The notes under the pieces: model-generated
Told to the model about the DNA's origin: nothing
What the model saw: the letters and a program-made list of their open reading frames with translations, nothing else
The model's database searches: none
Part shown: in pieces, positions 52,640 to 64,000 of the stretch
Layout of the letters: each line of letters begins with the position of its first letter
Numbering within the stretch: position 1 is the stretch's first letter
Made by a program: the position numbers and the translations under genes
Origin: Coix lacryma-jobi var. lacryma-jobi
Lineage: Eukaryota; Streptophyta; Magnoliopsida; Poales; Poaceae
Length of the DNA: 64,000 bases
NCBI GenBank assembly: GCA_009763385.1
Contig: VDCT01000326.1
Span: 434,001-498,000 of the forward strand
Direction of reading: 5' to 3'

Positions 52640-53950
52640 GCCCAATAGGTGCGGCCACAGTCAACGTCAACAAACATGCGCAAATTTAATTTAGTACCAC
52701 CACCACCGCAGCGTCATTTTTACTCAAAGGACACAAACATGCTACACCTTCAAATTCCTCGTAGTAGTAGATCATGGAGACAAATGTTACAATTCGAAAC
52801 GTAGGTTGATTCGGTTTGTGTTGAGCTCCTTTTACACCAAGAAGAAAAATCGATGTCATAAAGGAGACGACCTGCATGGGACAGGCGGGGGAAAAAGAAG
52901 AAAAACGAAAAAAAAAAAGAAAGAAAGAAAGAACAGCGCACCTTCTAGAGAGATGGCTCAGCAACCAGACACGAAGAACTTTTGCAGCTGTAATTGTCTA
53001 ATGGTATAGGTTAAAACAAACTTTGAGCGCAATTTTCAGGCACAGATAATAATAGAAGAAAATTGAACTACACTGAACTACCTCCATATATATGCTTCAG
53101 TGCCTGTCTAATGGTATGCTACACTGAGCTTCAATAGTTCAAATGCTTCAGTGCTCACTCACAGCATCAAACATCGGTTTCCAGTGCGCTCTCTTGCACA
53201 ATTTATAAGGAGGTAGAACTCAACATTAAAAAAGTGATAATGCATAGAAGGTCATTTTAAAGCTAACCTGATAGCATCATCGTGTTGTCTCCAAGTTTCA
53301 CTAAACTTTTTTTTTTTTGCCATACAAAGAACAATGGATTACTGCATTCAAGACGAAAAACATGGAAAGCAAAGGGGATACCTATAGAAACGGAGAGGAG
53401 TGACGAGAAGCTAGCGTGTCGAAGCAGGGCAGCAGATACACAAGCACTTTACTCTTATAAAGCAGAAATCTAAACACTATTCTCGAGGCACGTAGAGGTT
53501 AAGATAGTAAGATCATATCGAACTTCTCTACACATATCTACCAATCATTGCATCACTCTGCAGTCTGCATCCATGAAGCCAATTTCAGAGGAAATGGCAA
53601 AAAAAAAAAAAAAAAAAAAAAACATTGCTTGACCTGAAGACTGGCAAAATAGGCACTGTGCTTTCACTGAGCTATAATTCAGAGCACCGTGTATCCAGTA
53701 AGCATAGCTTGTAGTTATATGTACATACGGGGATCAAGCACCAATGATGTGATAAACAAAAGTACAGCAACAAGATAATTAGCCGATGGTGAGAGGACAC
53801 TTGAGTCATACTGTACCTGTACGTACCAAACTGTCAATACATTTGCCTACGGTTACTCTTGTGAACTGCATGTTTTGATTCTCACCATTGAAAATGGCCA
53901 CACAGCTCTTCATTTCATGTACTAACAGTAGTATGCATGCATGTGATGTG
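52640..53950. other. Intergenic sequence, no gene recognised
   Basis: No conserved coding frame was seen. It contains A-rich tracts (about 52900-52932 and 53598-53622) and scattered short ORFs without domains. Confidence 0.45.
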
Positions 53951-54477
53951 AGCCCCCCCCCCCCCCCCGCTCTCCGGCCGCAGATCGACGGCGAGCGCCT
54001 CCGGCTGGCGAGACAGGCTTCCTCGCCGGTTCGGGGGAGAGGATCTCCACCTCGTGTGAGAGCTGCATGCCAGGTGGGGCAAGCTGTCAGCCTCATCAGC
54101 CGAGGTGGAAGACGTGGAGCTCGGGACGAGCGGCAAGTGGCGGGTCGTCAAGGCGAATGCGTGCGCGGTCTTCACCCGGATCCAAAACCCGTGGACCCGT
54201 TCTGGAAGAGGACGAGATCCAGGTGTTTTGGGGACAACTCTAGTTCGTTCCCAAATCGTCGCCACCCGGGGGCGAGGCTAGGGTTTTGGGGAAGGCGAGG
54301 GACAAACTCGTCTGGATCCGGAAGGATCTGTGGGAAGCGAAATCATTCCAGCCTACAGATTGCTATCCGATCGGAGAGGGGGACTCCTGGACACAAGCTC
54401 CATCCAAGATCACCTTCGCGACGTCAATCTAGGGGGAAGAGTCTAGAAGAAGCTTCGTGCAAGTTGTGAAGGAGTCG
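53951..54477 (+). other. Probable 5' region of a LINE
   Basis: GC-rich sequence starting at a poly-C tract leads into the LINE ORF1 start at 54478. LINE leaders are non-coding and carry an internal promoter. The true 5' end and target duplication cannot be fixed because the 3' end is outside the window. Confidence 0.45.
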
Positions 54478-56400
54478 ATGGCGGGACGAGGACGAGGCAG
54501 GGGAGCGCGGCCACACAGCTCGGAGGAGGACTGGGAGAGGTGGGGGGCGGAGGGTGGAACCAATTCCCACCGCCACCGCTGCCACCGCACTTCTACAATC
54601 AGCCGCCTCTGCCGCAACCTCCACCGCCGTATGGCTTCTACCCCAATCTTCCTCACCCTCCGCCAGCTCCACCGGTCCATCAGCAGCCATACCCACAAAC
54701 CAGATTCGGTTACCGTCCTAGGGGCGGTGGGGTTCAAGGAAGGGGGAGAGGAAGAAACCATCCGCCGCAAGCTCGTCAAGCCCCTAAACAGCAAGATCAG
54801 AATTGTGTGCAGGGCCAGAATCAGGACAACAAGGAGAGTGAGAAACAAGATGATGCGGGGGTGAAGCAAGACCCTATGGTGCAAGGTGCTGGTATCTCTG
54901 ATCCTCCAGTGGATAAGAATCTTCAGGTAGTCTGCTTTAATTGTGGACTGGTGGGACATTTTAGCTCAGCTTGCAGTAGGCCTCGGGTTTGCTTCATATG
55001 CCGCAGTACTGATCATGTCGTGGATGTTTGCCCTGAATGGTTGAAGCACTATTCCTCAGCGCAGTATTTTGGGAGTGCAAACAAGGGCTTAGGTTTTTAT
55101 CTTGTTGATGTGGAAAATAGGGGAAATAAATTCAAACACTGGGAAGGAATGGACAATTTTGGAATTGTCACTATTGAGCAGGGAGATGTTAATGAGACAG
55201 AATTAGTGGAGAATCTGAAAGAGCTGTTTGATGATAGATGGGATTGGCAACTGAGGAAACATGATGAATATAGCTATATTGTCAGATTTCCACCTGATAG
55301 AGAAGTGGAAAAGCTGGTGATTGGGAAGGCGTCAGTGTTTGACCTTAACAAACCTGGTGCAGTAGGTTCCTTGAGTGTTTGGAATGGTGAAGCAGAGCCT
55401 ATAGGTGATCTAATAGAGGTATGGATACAAATCAAAGGGATACCTCCCAAATGGGTGGATTGGAGCTCTCTAAGAGAAGTTGCTTCAATTGTAGGAATTA
55501 TGGTAGAAGTGGATTGGCAGGGCTTGTTTGATAGCTTCTTCAGTATGGTGAGGGTCAAAGTGCAATGCAAAGATCCAACTAGAGTTCCAAAACAGAGAGT
55601 TTGTGTGTTTAAGGCCAAACTGTATCTCATAGAATTCATAACTGAAGGTTTCTCACAGATAGATAGTGATTCGGATGGGGGTTCTGACAAAGGCAATGGA
55701 GATGGGGGTCTTAGTGATGATGATCTGCTGGGAGATGAACTTCAGGATAAAGAGAATAAAAAGGAGGCTGAGGGAGAGAAAAAAGATAAAGAGACTGACA
55801 AGGGACAGAAAACTGGTGGGCAGCAAGGATGCAAGAATGGGTCTGCTGGGCAAAAATCTGTGAAAAGAAGCTTGGTTTTTGAAGATAAGGAAAAAACATA
55901 TCAAGAGGCCACCAAGGAATGTGCTAATCTCTTAGAAGCCATGGAACTAGAGGATGAAGAATACCTGGAAGTGGAATATGAAGCTGGTAATGATATCAGT
56001 CTGCAAGAGGATAAGGAGTCATCTTTACTCCCTGATGAATGGGTTTATGACCTACAAAAGCAATCAGAGAGAATCTGGGAGGGGGACATTTCAGGAAACA
56101 GCCATGCTGAAGGAGATCAGGGGTCCATAATTCTACAACCTTTAGAGGGTAGCAGTGAACCATCCTTTACACAGCCTTCTCAAGAAGAAGTCACAAAACA
56201 GTCAATGCATGGAGGATCCAAGAAAGGCAGCTCAAAAAACCAGTGGGGTCCAGTCTTGCCATTGAGGAGGAGTACTAGATACATTGAGGATGGGAAATCC
56301 ATGCAAGATAGAGCTCAGGAGGTGAAGAGGAAATGGAATCTTGAGTCAGGTTCAAACATTCCCAAACTCTCTAAAAAACACTTAGTTTCAGTTGCTAAGG
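54478..56400 (+). pseudogene. LINE (plant L1-type) ORF1 nucleic-acid-binding protein, interrupted
   Basis: ATG 54478 opens MAGRGRGRGARPHSSEED. The frame shifts near 54540 into a long open frame that starts with a Pro-rich, Gly/Arg-rich segment (PPPPLPPHFYNQPPLPQ). Two zinc knuckles follow, CFNCGLVGHFSSAC and CFICRSTDHVVDVC. An RRM-like DUF4283-type domain comes next (FGIVTIEQGDVNETELVENL, DEYSYIVRFPPDREVEKL, IGDLIEVWIQIKGIPPKWVD), then a Lys/Glu/Asp-rich C-terminal tail. Zinc knuckle plus DUF4283 is typical of plant LINE ORF1 products, which coat the LINE RNA. The frame is cut at 56400 by the LTR of a Gypsy element; ORF2 (endonuclease and RT) would lie beyond the right edge. Confidence 0.72.
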
Positions 56401-57604
56401 TGTCGGGGGACCGCAAAAGGGGTACCCCCAATCAACGCAAAACAAACAGGTTAAACCTAGAGCACCAATTAATAAGAAACCCAGCTAGACTAACCTTCCA
56501 AAAAACCAACCCCTCGAGGCCCGCAACGCTGGCCCACCGCCAGGGAGCTTAGGCTCGCCAAAGCCTTACCGACCACCTCCTGGTAGCCTACCCCTCGAGC
56601 TCCGGCACATAGGCCTCGAACCCGCAACAGCCATACACCATCCCTCGAGACCCCAGGCGGGGACCTCGAGCCTCTTTAGATCGGTAACCCATCCCTCAAG
56701 ACACCTCACGCCACCCTCGAGCGGTGCCAGACATCGGATACCAGCCCCATACTGCGCATTTAATGCGTTCACCTACTCCGGTCACATCCTCTGGCACACG
56801 ACGTGAGCCACAGTAAACCGGAGCCCAGGTCAAATCTCGGTTTCACCACAAGCATGGGCAAAAGGGCACAAGTACAACACTGTTCGGCCATACTCTGCAC
56901 TATAGCACCCTCGAGCCATATCTCGAGACCTGGATTCCCGCTGTGCGGGCGGATTTTCTGGGACTTGCCCATACCTGCGGGGGCTTGAGCCCCCCGTAGA
57001 CGCCACCTCGAGGCCGGCCCTGCGCCCCTCGAGCCCTGACAGCTTTCATGCTCTTGGAGGACAGGTACCCCAAGACTCGGAGGGGCCCAGCCACATCATG
57101 TACGTGCCGGAATGGACGCTGCACGGCCTCACGTCGCCACGCCTCCACGTCCGCGCCCGGGATGGAGGTCACGCTTCAAGGACGCTTCAACAGCAACCCC
57201 CACGTCGGCTCCAGTATCTTCGACAAGACATAATTCCTACCCTCCGTCGTATTGGGCATTGTACATCCCGACTCCTGTATCATTCCTGTGTAACCTTGGC
57301 CTCCTCTTGCTCTATAAAAGAGGACACCAGGGGTCTTCACGCACCCGGTTACGCACGGGCTTGCGCGACACGAGTCCACACACACACTCGAGTCCGGACT
57401 CCGGTCCACGCTCATTGAGCTTGTATTACCCCTGTACAAGCACTTAGGTGCAAGTAATACAAGAACCTCCTCCCCCGCTGGACGTAGGGCCTTCTTTGCC
57501 CGAACCAGGATAAATCCTTATGTCATCTTGCATCACCATCCAGGAAGAGAGCACGCGATCATATTACTAGTTGGTGTCATACCCCCGGGGTCGAAACACC
57601 GACA
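56401..57604 (+). repeat. 5' LTR of the Gypsy element
   Basis: 1204 bp bounded by TGTCGG ... CCGACA inverted ends. It contains about ten CTCGAG sites and a TATA box at 57313. The matching 3' LTR is outside the window. Confidence 0.9.
57313..57320 (+). promoter_or_regulatory. LTR TATA box of the Gypsy element
   Basis: TATAAAAG lies in a CT-rich context ('cctcttgctctataaaagagg') about 290 bp before the LTR end, which is a usual position for the U3/R boundary. Confidence 0.75.
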
Positions 57605-57624
57605 GTTGGCGCGCCAGGTAGGGG
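57605..57624 (+). other. Primer binding site of the Gypsy element
   Basis: GTTGGCGCGCCAGGTAGGGG follows the LTR directly. This motif is the usual primer site of grass Tat-type Gypsy elements. I have not assigned the tRNA. Confidence 0.7.
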
Positions 57625-57662
57625 TCTTCGCGTGTCCGAGTCGATTTCTCGTTGTTTCCTGG

Positions 57663-60150
57663 ATGGCTTCTTCCACTCCTTCGTTCTCTGCTGGTGCCGT
57701 CATCTGGTTCGGGAGCCTCGAGTTCCTGGCCACCGACAGCGGCAACGAGCTGACCCTGCTCTCCACGGAGGGCCCGAGCGGAGGGCGTGTCACGCCACCC
57801 CGCGCGGGAGGCGTGGCGCGTCGCCCGCACCACCACGCGTCGCCACCTCGTGAGCGGCGCCGTCGTCACCATCGTCGCCAGGCACAGGCGGTGCCCGCGG
57901 CGTACACCCACTTCCCCGCGGCCGGCGCAGGGTCCCCGAGGAGGAACCTGCCCGGCGCACGGCTGGAGACTTCTAGGGCGCGCGCACTCCCCCAGCGAGT
58001 TCGCGTTTGTCATGCGCACGGACCGGGAGCCTGGCCAGAGGCCCCCGAGTCGTGCTCCGTCGACACCACCTGGCCTCCTCCCGCACGGGGTGTACCGCGC
58101 TCAACGCCAGCGGCCCCCGTTCGGCCTCAACAACTCCGCAGCTGCTTACGCCCACCACCTCGACGAGCGTCGTCAGGGCCGGGCGGCGGCAGAGCGGGAG
58201 GAACGTCCGGGCGTGCTCCTACGAGCCACCACCGACCTGGAGATCGTCTACCCCGCGCACGTCGAACGCAGCTTCTCACGAGCCGTCGAGCCACCTCGAC
58301 GAGCCACCATCGGAGAGTGGTACCGCGAGCTGCAATCCCGGCGCGAGCCGAGGCGGCGCGACGTCAACAGCTCCGACTCCGACGAGTACGACTACAATGA
58401 CTCTGACCTCTGGGATCCCACCAGGGAGTGCTTCCAGCTCGAGGGAGTCGTGGACGATGCCGAGGACGATGACGACGGCGACGCCAGGCCGGTGCTCAAC
58501 CTCAAAAGGCCCAACGACATGGCAGCGGCGGGCGGATCACGTGTTCAGGGGAGGAACGAGCCCCCGGCGCTGGATGCACCACCTCAGCACAACGACGACC
58601 GGGCGGCGCAGCTCGCGCAGCTGCGGGAGGCGATCACCAAGGCTGAGGAGGAACGACAACGCCTGCTGCAGCTCGAGCAAACTCTTGTGCAGGAACAAAC
58701 CCGGCCTCGAGGCGCCGGCGCTCGTGGCCGCGCTCGAGAGGTCTACCGACGGATCCTCGAGGAAAGGACACCAGCACGCCCCGAGGTGCGCTTACCGCGA
58801 GCCGGGCAGAACGTGGTGGCGGCCGCGATGCTGCTCCGCGATCTACCCGCCGTCTCCAACCCTGACGCCAGGCGCATGCTCGGGGAGATGAAGAACCTCC
58901 TCGAGACAGCCGCTCTGCAACAGGCCGAGAGCTCAGCCTCGCGCCGGCGCGGAGCGGCCTCGGGGAAACCAGCAGATACGCCCCGCAACGAGCGCGAGAC
59001 GTCCGTCCACCAGCCGGACGCCTCTCGAGCCAGGCCAGTCCGGGAACGGATCGTCGACAACCGGCCACCTCGAGACCCCAATGACGCCCGCAACAACATC
59101 AACCGTCGACGCAAGGACAAAGGGGCCGAGGAGCGTGGCTATAGTGCCCATCGAGGGGGGCGCTACGACAGTGACGAGGACCGGCAAGTCCTCGAGCCCC
59201 CGGGCCCCAGGGTCTTCAGCCGGGCCATCCGCAGCTCGACCCTCCCCGACCGCTTTCGACCACCTACCAACATCGTGAAGTATGACGGGGAGGTCGAGCC
59301 CAAGCTATGGCTCTCTGACTTCCACCTGGGCTGCCAACTGGGCGGGGCGAAGAATGACGACCGCGTGATCATACGCCAACTCCCACTCTACCTCTCGGAC
59401 ACCGCCCGCCGGTGGCTCGAGCGGATCAGATCCATGACTGGGCCGACCTAGTCAGGGTCTTCGACGGGAATTTCAAGGGGACTTGCGTACGCCCGGGCAA
59501 CCCCTGGGATCTACGACGTTGCAGGCAGGCAGCGTACGAGCCCCTCCGTGACTTCGCTCGGCGATTCTCAAAGCAGCGCCTCGAGCTCCCCCATGTGCCT
59601 GATGAGGATGTCATCTCAGCGTTCCTCGCGGGCACGACATGCCAAGAGCTAGTTCACGAGCTAGGGCGCTACCGTCCCAGGACGGTCGAGGATCTGATGG
59701 ATCGTGTCACCTGCTTTGCCTCAGGCGACGAGGCAGTGGGGGCCTTCTTTGGCCGCTCCACGGACAAAGGCAAGGCGGTGGCCGCGCCAGAGGACTCGAG
59801 CAAGGGCAACGAGGTCAAGAACCGCAACAATAATAACAACAAAAAGAAGAAGAACAAAGGCAAAGGTCAGAAGGCGAAGCGCGACGCCGACGACTACGAC
59901 AATGAAGAAACGCTCGTGGGCGCCCTCGAGCATAAGAAGCCTCGAGGCCCCCCTGACGGGGCGGTCTTCGACAAAATGCTCGAGGACCCCTGCCCTTATC
60001 ACAAGGGTGTCGTGAATCACAAGTTGAAGGACTGCCGACTGATGAAAGGCTTCTACTCCAAGCTCGGCGACAAGAAGGAAGACGCGCCTAAGGGCAAGGA
60101 CAACAATCGACGCGACGACGGGGACACGGACTTCCCCCCGGTGCGCGACT
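57663..60150 (+). pseudogene. gag of the Gypsy element (frameshifted)
   Basis: ATG 57663 opens MASSTPSFSAGAVIWFG; the frame changes between about 57960 and 58010. The next frame (to TAG 59449-59451) carries an Arg- and Asp-rich region, a coiled-coil stretch (AQLAQLREAITKAEEER) and the retrotransposon gag domain (IVKYDGEVEPKLWLSDFHLG, DDRVIIRQLPLYLSDTARRW). Another frame change near 59430 leads into DQIHDWADLVRVFDGNFKG and AYEPLRDFARRFSKQRLEL. A Lys-rich linker and a degenerate knuckle (CPYHKGVVNHKLKDC) follow near 59990-60040. The product would form the capsid and bind RNA. Confidence 0.85.
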
Positions 60151-60941
60151 GCTTCATGATCTACGGGGGCCCGACCGTCGGGCTCTCGGCTCGAGAGAGA
60201 AAGAAGGAGCGCCGGGAGGTCCTTGCACTCTGCCACGACGCCCCCCGGTACCTCGACTGGTCTGATGCGCCGATCACGTTCGACCGTGACGACCATCCGG
60301 ATCATGTCGTAAATCCAGGAGCATACCCTCTTGTCGTCGACCCCGTCATCGTCGATGTACGGTTCTCCAAGGTTTTGATGGATGGGGGCTCGAGCCTCAA
60401 CATCATATACCTCGAGACCCTCGACCTCCTGGGGATTTCGAGGGACCAGCTCCGACCCAGCGTTGGGGGGTTCCACGGAGTCGTACCAGGGAAGAAGGCA
60501 CACCCCCTCGGGCGCATCGACCTGCCTGTCTGCTTTGGCACGCCGGCCAACTTCCGCCGAGATACGCTCACCTTCGAGGTGGTCGGGTTCCAAGGGACCT
60601 ACCACGCCATCATCGGCAGGCCCGGCTACGCCAAGTTCATGGCGGTCCCCAACTACACGTACTTGAAGCTCAAGATGTCGGGGCCGAAAGGGGTCATCAC
60701 CGTCGACACCTCCTACGAGCACGCCTACCACTGCGACGTGGAGTGCGTCGAGCGTGGGGAGGCAAACGTCCAACTCGACTCGCTCGAGGCCCTGGCTGCC
60801 CTGGCCACCGAGGAGGCCCCTGAAGCAAAGCGCCATGCTGGCACCTTCGAGCCGGCGGAGCACACCAAGCAGATACCCGTTGACCCGACCTCGACCAATG
60901 GCAAGACGCTGGCCATCAGCGCCAGCCTCGAGCCTAAATAG
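60151..60941 (+). pseudogene. Protease region of the Gypsy pol
   Basis: In the same frame as the end of gag, the aspartic protease is marked by VLMDGGSSLNIIYLETLDLL (DGG in place of the usual D-S/T-G, as is common in this clade) and by YHAIIGRPGYAKF. The frame ends at TAG 60939-60941; the RT frame continues in the same phase immediately after it, so this is a single in-frame stop. Confidence 0.82.
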
Positions 60942-63900
60942 GAAGCAGTGCTCATCGACTTTCTCCGCGCGAACATCGACATGTTTGCGTGGAGCCCCTC
61001 GGACATGCCAGGCATACCGAGGGGAGTCGTCGAGCACGCCTTGGAGATCCAGGCCGGGTCCAGACCGGTGAGGCAATGCCTGCGCCGCTTCGACGAGGAG
61101 AAGCGCAGGATCATCGGTGAGGAGGTGCACAAGCTTTTGGTGGCTGGATTCATCAAGGAGGTATTTCACCCGGAGTGGCTAGCTAACCCTGTACTAGTCA
61201 AGAAAAAGAATGGAAAAATGCGGATGTGTGTAGATTACACTGGTCTGAATAAAGCATGCCCAAAAGTTCCATTTCCTTTACCTAGAATTGATCAGGTTGT
61301 CGATTCCACTGCGGGGTGTGAAGTACTTTCGTTCCTCGATGCGTATTCCAGCTACCACCAGATTAAGATGAAAGAATCCGACGAACTCGCTACCTCTTTT
61401 GTTACGCCTTTTGGTATGTATTGCTATGTTACAATGCCCTTCGGCCTTCGAAACACCAGGGCAACGTATCAGCGTTGCATGCAGCATATCTTTGGCGAAC
61501 ACATAGGCAAAACCGTCGAGGCCTACGTCGATGACATCCTGGTTAAGACCAACAAAGTCGGGGACCTCATCAGTGATCTCGAGACCACGTTTGAGCGCCT
61601 CCGGGCCAAGAATGTGAAACTCAACCCCGAGAAATGTGCCTTTGGTGTGCCTCGGGGCATGCTACTTGGCTACATTGTCTCACAGCGGGGGATCGAGGCC
61701 AACCCCGAAAAGATCTCAGCAGTCACGAGGATGGGCCCAATCCGAGACCTCAAGGGCGTACAGAAAGTAACGGGCTGCCTAGCCGCTCTCAACAGGTTCA
61801 TCTCGAGGCTAGGGGAAAAGGCGCTACCCCTCTACCGCCTGCTGAAGAAAACGGAGCACTTTGCGTGGACCATCGAGGCCGAGGAGGCCCTAACCAAGTT
61901 GAAGGGGTTGCTGACTTCCGCGCCAATTCTCGTGCCACCACGACCAGCACAGGGAGACGATCCCCCCGAGCCTCTCCTCCTCTACGTGGCCGCAACCACC
62001 CAGGTGGTCAGCGCGGTCGTAGCCGTCGAGAGACACGAGGAGGGTCACGCGCTACCAGTCCAACGGCCGGTGTACTTCATCAGTGAGGTGCTCTCCGAGG
62101 CCAAGGTCCGGTACCCGCACATCCAGAAGCTGCTCTACGGCGTCATCATCACAAGGCGCAAGCTCCAGCACTACTTCCTCGCTCATCCCGTGACGATGGT
62201 ATCGTCCTTCCCCCTCGGAGAGATCATCAACAACCGGGAGGCCACGGGGCGCATCGCCAAGTGGTCTGCCGAGCTTATGGGGGAGGCCATCACCTACGCT
62301 CCACGAAAAGCCATCAAGTCGCAGGCGCTGGCGGACTTCGTTGCTGAGTGGACCGACACCCAGCTCCCGCCGGCACAAATCCAAGCCGAGCTCTGGACTA
62401 TGTACTTCGACGGATCCCTCATGAAGACGGGGGCAGGCGCAGGCCTGCTCTTCATCTCGCCCCTCAGAGTCCACATGCGCTACCTGCTACGCTTGCACTT
62501 CCCCGCCTCCAACAACGTCGCTGAGTACGAGGCCCTCGTCAACGGGCTGCGTATCGCCCTCGAGCTTGGGGTCCGACGCCTCGACGTTCGAGGAGACTCG
62601 CAGCTTGTCGTCAACCAGGTCATGAAGGCCTTGAGCTGCATCGATCCCAAGATGGAAGCATACTGCGGAGAAGTGCGCAAGATAGAAGACAAGTTCTATG
62701 GCCTCGAGCTCAACCACATCGCTCGAAAATACAACGAGGCCGCAGACGAGCTGGCTAAGTTAGCGTCCACACGTGGCACCGTCCCACCAGATGTCTTCTC
62801 GAGGGACATTTTCGAGCCATCCGTCAAAATCGGCCCGGAGGTTGGCCCCTCGACGCCCCCCCTCGAGCCAGACACGGGGGCTCGACCTACAACGCTACCC
62901 CTCGAGAACGACCCCTCGACATCCGCTGAGGCGATGCAGATCGACGCACCCACCTCTTCTTCATCACGACCCCTCGACTGGCGGACGCCCTTCCTCGACT
63001 ACCTGACGCAAGGCGTGCTACCAGAGGACAAGACGGAGGCCCGACGCATCGCTCGAAGGGCCAAGACCTACGTCATCTACGGCGATGAACGAGAGTTGTA
63101 CCGTCGAAGCCCATCAGGAATCCTTCAGCGCTGCATCCCCCTCGAGGATGGGCGCAGGCTCCTCGACGATATGCACTCGGGGGCTTGCGGCCATCACGCA
63201 GCGCCAAGGACCCTGGTGGGGAACGCCTTCCGACAAGGCTTCTACTGGCCAACCGCCATCGGAGACGCCAAGCGCCTGGTCCAAGCTTGCCAAGGGTGTT
63301 AGTTCTACGCCAAGCAAACGCACCAGCCCGTGCACGCCCTGCAGATGATCCCCATCACTTGGCCGTTTGCCGTCCGGGGGCTCGACCTCGTGGGTCCCCT
63401 CAAGATGACAACTGGAAAGTACACGCATGTGCTCGTGGCCATCGACAAATTCACCAAGTGGATCGAAGCTAAGCCTGTAGGCGACCCCACCTCCGAGAAG
63501 GCCGTCGAGTTCATCTCCGACATCATGTACCGGTTTGGGGTGCCTAACGACATCATTACCGACAATGGCACACAATTCACGGGCAAAAAATTCATCAACT
63601 TCTGCGACGACAACAACATCCGCGTGAACTGAGCCTCGGTCGCGTAGCCTCAATGCAACGGGCAGGTCGAGCGCGCCAACGACATGATACTCCATGGGCT
63701 GAAGCCGAGGCTGTTCAAGACCCTCAAGAATTTTGGAAAGGGGTGGGCTGCAGAGCTCCCCTCGGTGCTGTGGGGCCTCAGGACTACGCCGAGTCGAGCC
63801 ACCGGGTTCACTCCGTTCTTCCTAACCTACGGCGCCGAGGCTGTCTTGCCTACGGACCTCGAGTACGGCTCCCCTCAACTTCGGGCCTACAACGAGCAAA

Positions 63901-64000
63901 CCAACGACGAGAGGCTCGCCAACGCCAAGGACCAGCTCGAGGAGGCTCGAGACGTGGCGCTCATCAACTCCGCGCGCTACCAGCAAACACTTCGACGCTA
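60942..64000 (+). pseudogene. Gypsy pol: RT, RNase H, second RNase H and integrase (stops; runs off the edge)
   Basis: RT blocks: GFIKEVFHPEWLANPVLVKK, MCVDYTGLNKACPK, SFLDAYSSYHQI, MPFGLRNTRATYQR and the catalytic YVDDILVKT. RNase H: LLLYVAATTQVVSAVVAVER and PVYFISEVLSEAKVRY. Second RNase H: MYFDGSLMKTGAGAGLLF, NNVAEYEALVNGL, LDVRGDSQLVVNQV and YNEAADELAKLAS. Integrase: an HHCC region ending ACQGC, core Asp in GLDLVGPLKM and TDNGTQFTG, and Glu in NGQVERAND. In-frame stops: TAG 63300-63302, TGA 63630-63632, TAG 63645-63647. The frame is otherwise open to the window edge. Confidence 0.92.

Larger units (their letters stand above)
56401..64000 (+). mobile_element. Tat-lineage Gypsy LTR retrotransposon (5' part, continues off the window)
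   Basis: The 5' LTR is at 56401-57604 (TGTCGGGGGACC ... AAACACCGACA), with a primer site TTGGCGCGCCAGG next, then gag, protease, RT, RNase H, a second (archaeal-type) RNase H and integrase. RT before integrase is the Gypsy order, and the extra RNase H (WTMYFDGSLMKTGAGAG) is the hallmark of the Tat clade. It is inserted in LINE ORF1; the 5' flank is TAAGG. CTCGAG occurs more than 30 times between 56401 and 61820. Several stops and a frameshift make it inactive. Confidence 0.92.

Noticed and set aside
59721..61169. 482-codon minus-strand ORF
   Set aside because: Antisense of the Gypsy gag-protease region in GC-rich codons; no domain.

Overview
This window is nuclear DNA of a flowering plant, almost certainly a grass. 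The evidence is spliced plant genes with very GC-rich first exons, Stowaway and Tourist MITEs, two Sirevirus-type Copia retrotransposons, a Tat-lineage Gypsy element whose LTR starts TGTCGG, and a CACTA transposon. No bacterial, organellar, rRNA, tRNA or CRISPR features were seen. About half of the window is transposable elements.

Layout. At 1-2.36 kb lies the 5' part of a WRKY19-like nuclear protein gene (minus strand, running off the left edge) with a 1.5 kb leader intron and a TATA box. From 2.4 to 6.0 kb the sequence is intergenic with a small TCA-flanked MITE. From 6013 to 27425 there is one nested transposon stack: a CACTA element (TSD GGT) carries a Sirevirus (6337-25243, TSD AAATA), which carries a second Sirevirus (8777-15539, TSD AGATG) inserted in its gag. 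A Stowaway sits in the outer 5' LTR. The CACTA right arm also holds two exons of a soluble inorganic pyrophosphatase gene and a Helitron-like 3' end. From 27.4 to 33.9 kb the sequence is intergenic with MITEs and a foldback element.

The gene island is at 34-48.1 kb. It holds a LAZ1/TMEM184-type membrane protein gene (+, nine exons), a minus-strand CAF1 deadenylase pseudogene, an intronless plant MLKL-type pseudokinase gene (+), and a mitochondrial adenine nucleotide carrier gene of the ADNT1 type (-, eight coding exons). These are unrelated housekeeping or stress genes, and nothing suggests that they act in one pathway.

From 48.2 to 64 kb repeats resume: a Tourist MITE, a 999-bp hAT-type element with a perfect 8-bp TSD, a second Tourist-like MITE, a 500-bp foldback hairpin, a LINE ORF1 region, and a Tat-lineage Gypsy element inserted into the LINE and running off the right edge.

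The most notable pattern is that all three LTR retrotransposons carry their own dispersed CG-containing palindrome: CCGGACGCGTCCGG in the inner Sirevirus, CGGCAGTGCCG in the outer Sirevirus, and CTCGAG in the Gypsy element. In the outer Sirevirus and the Gypsy element the motif lies in coding as well as non-coding parts.
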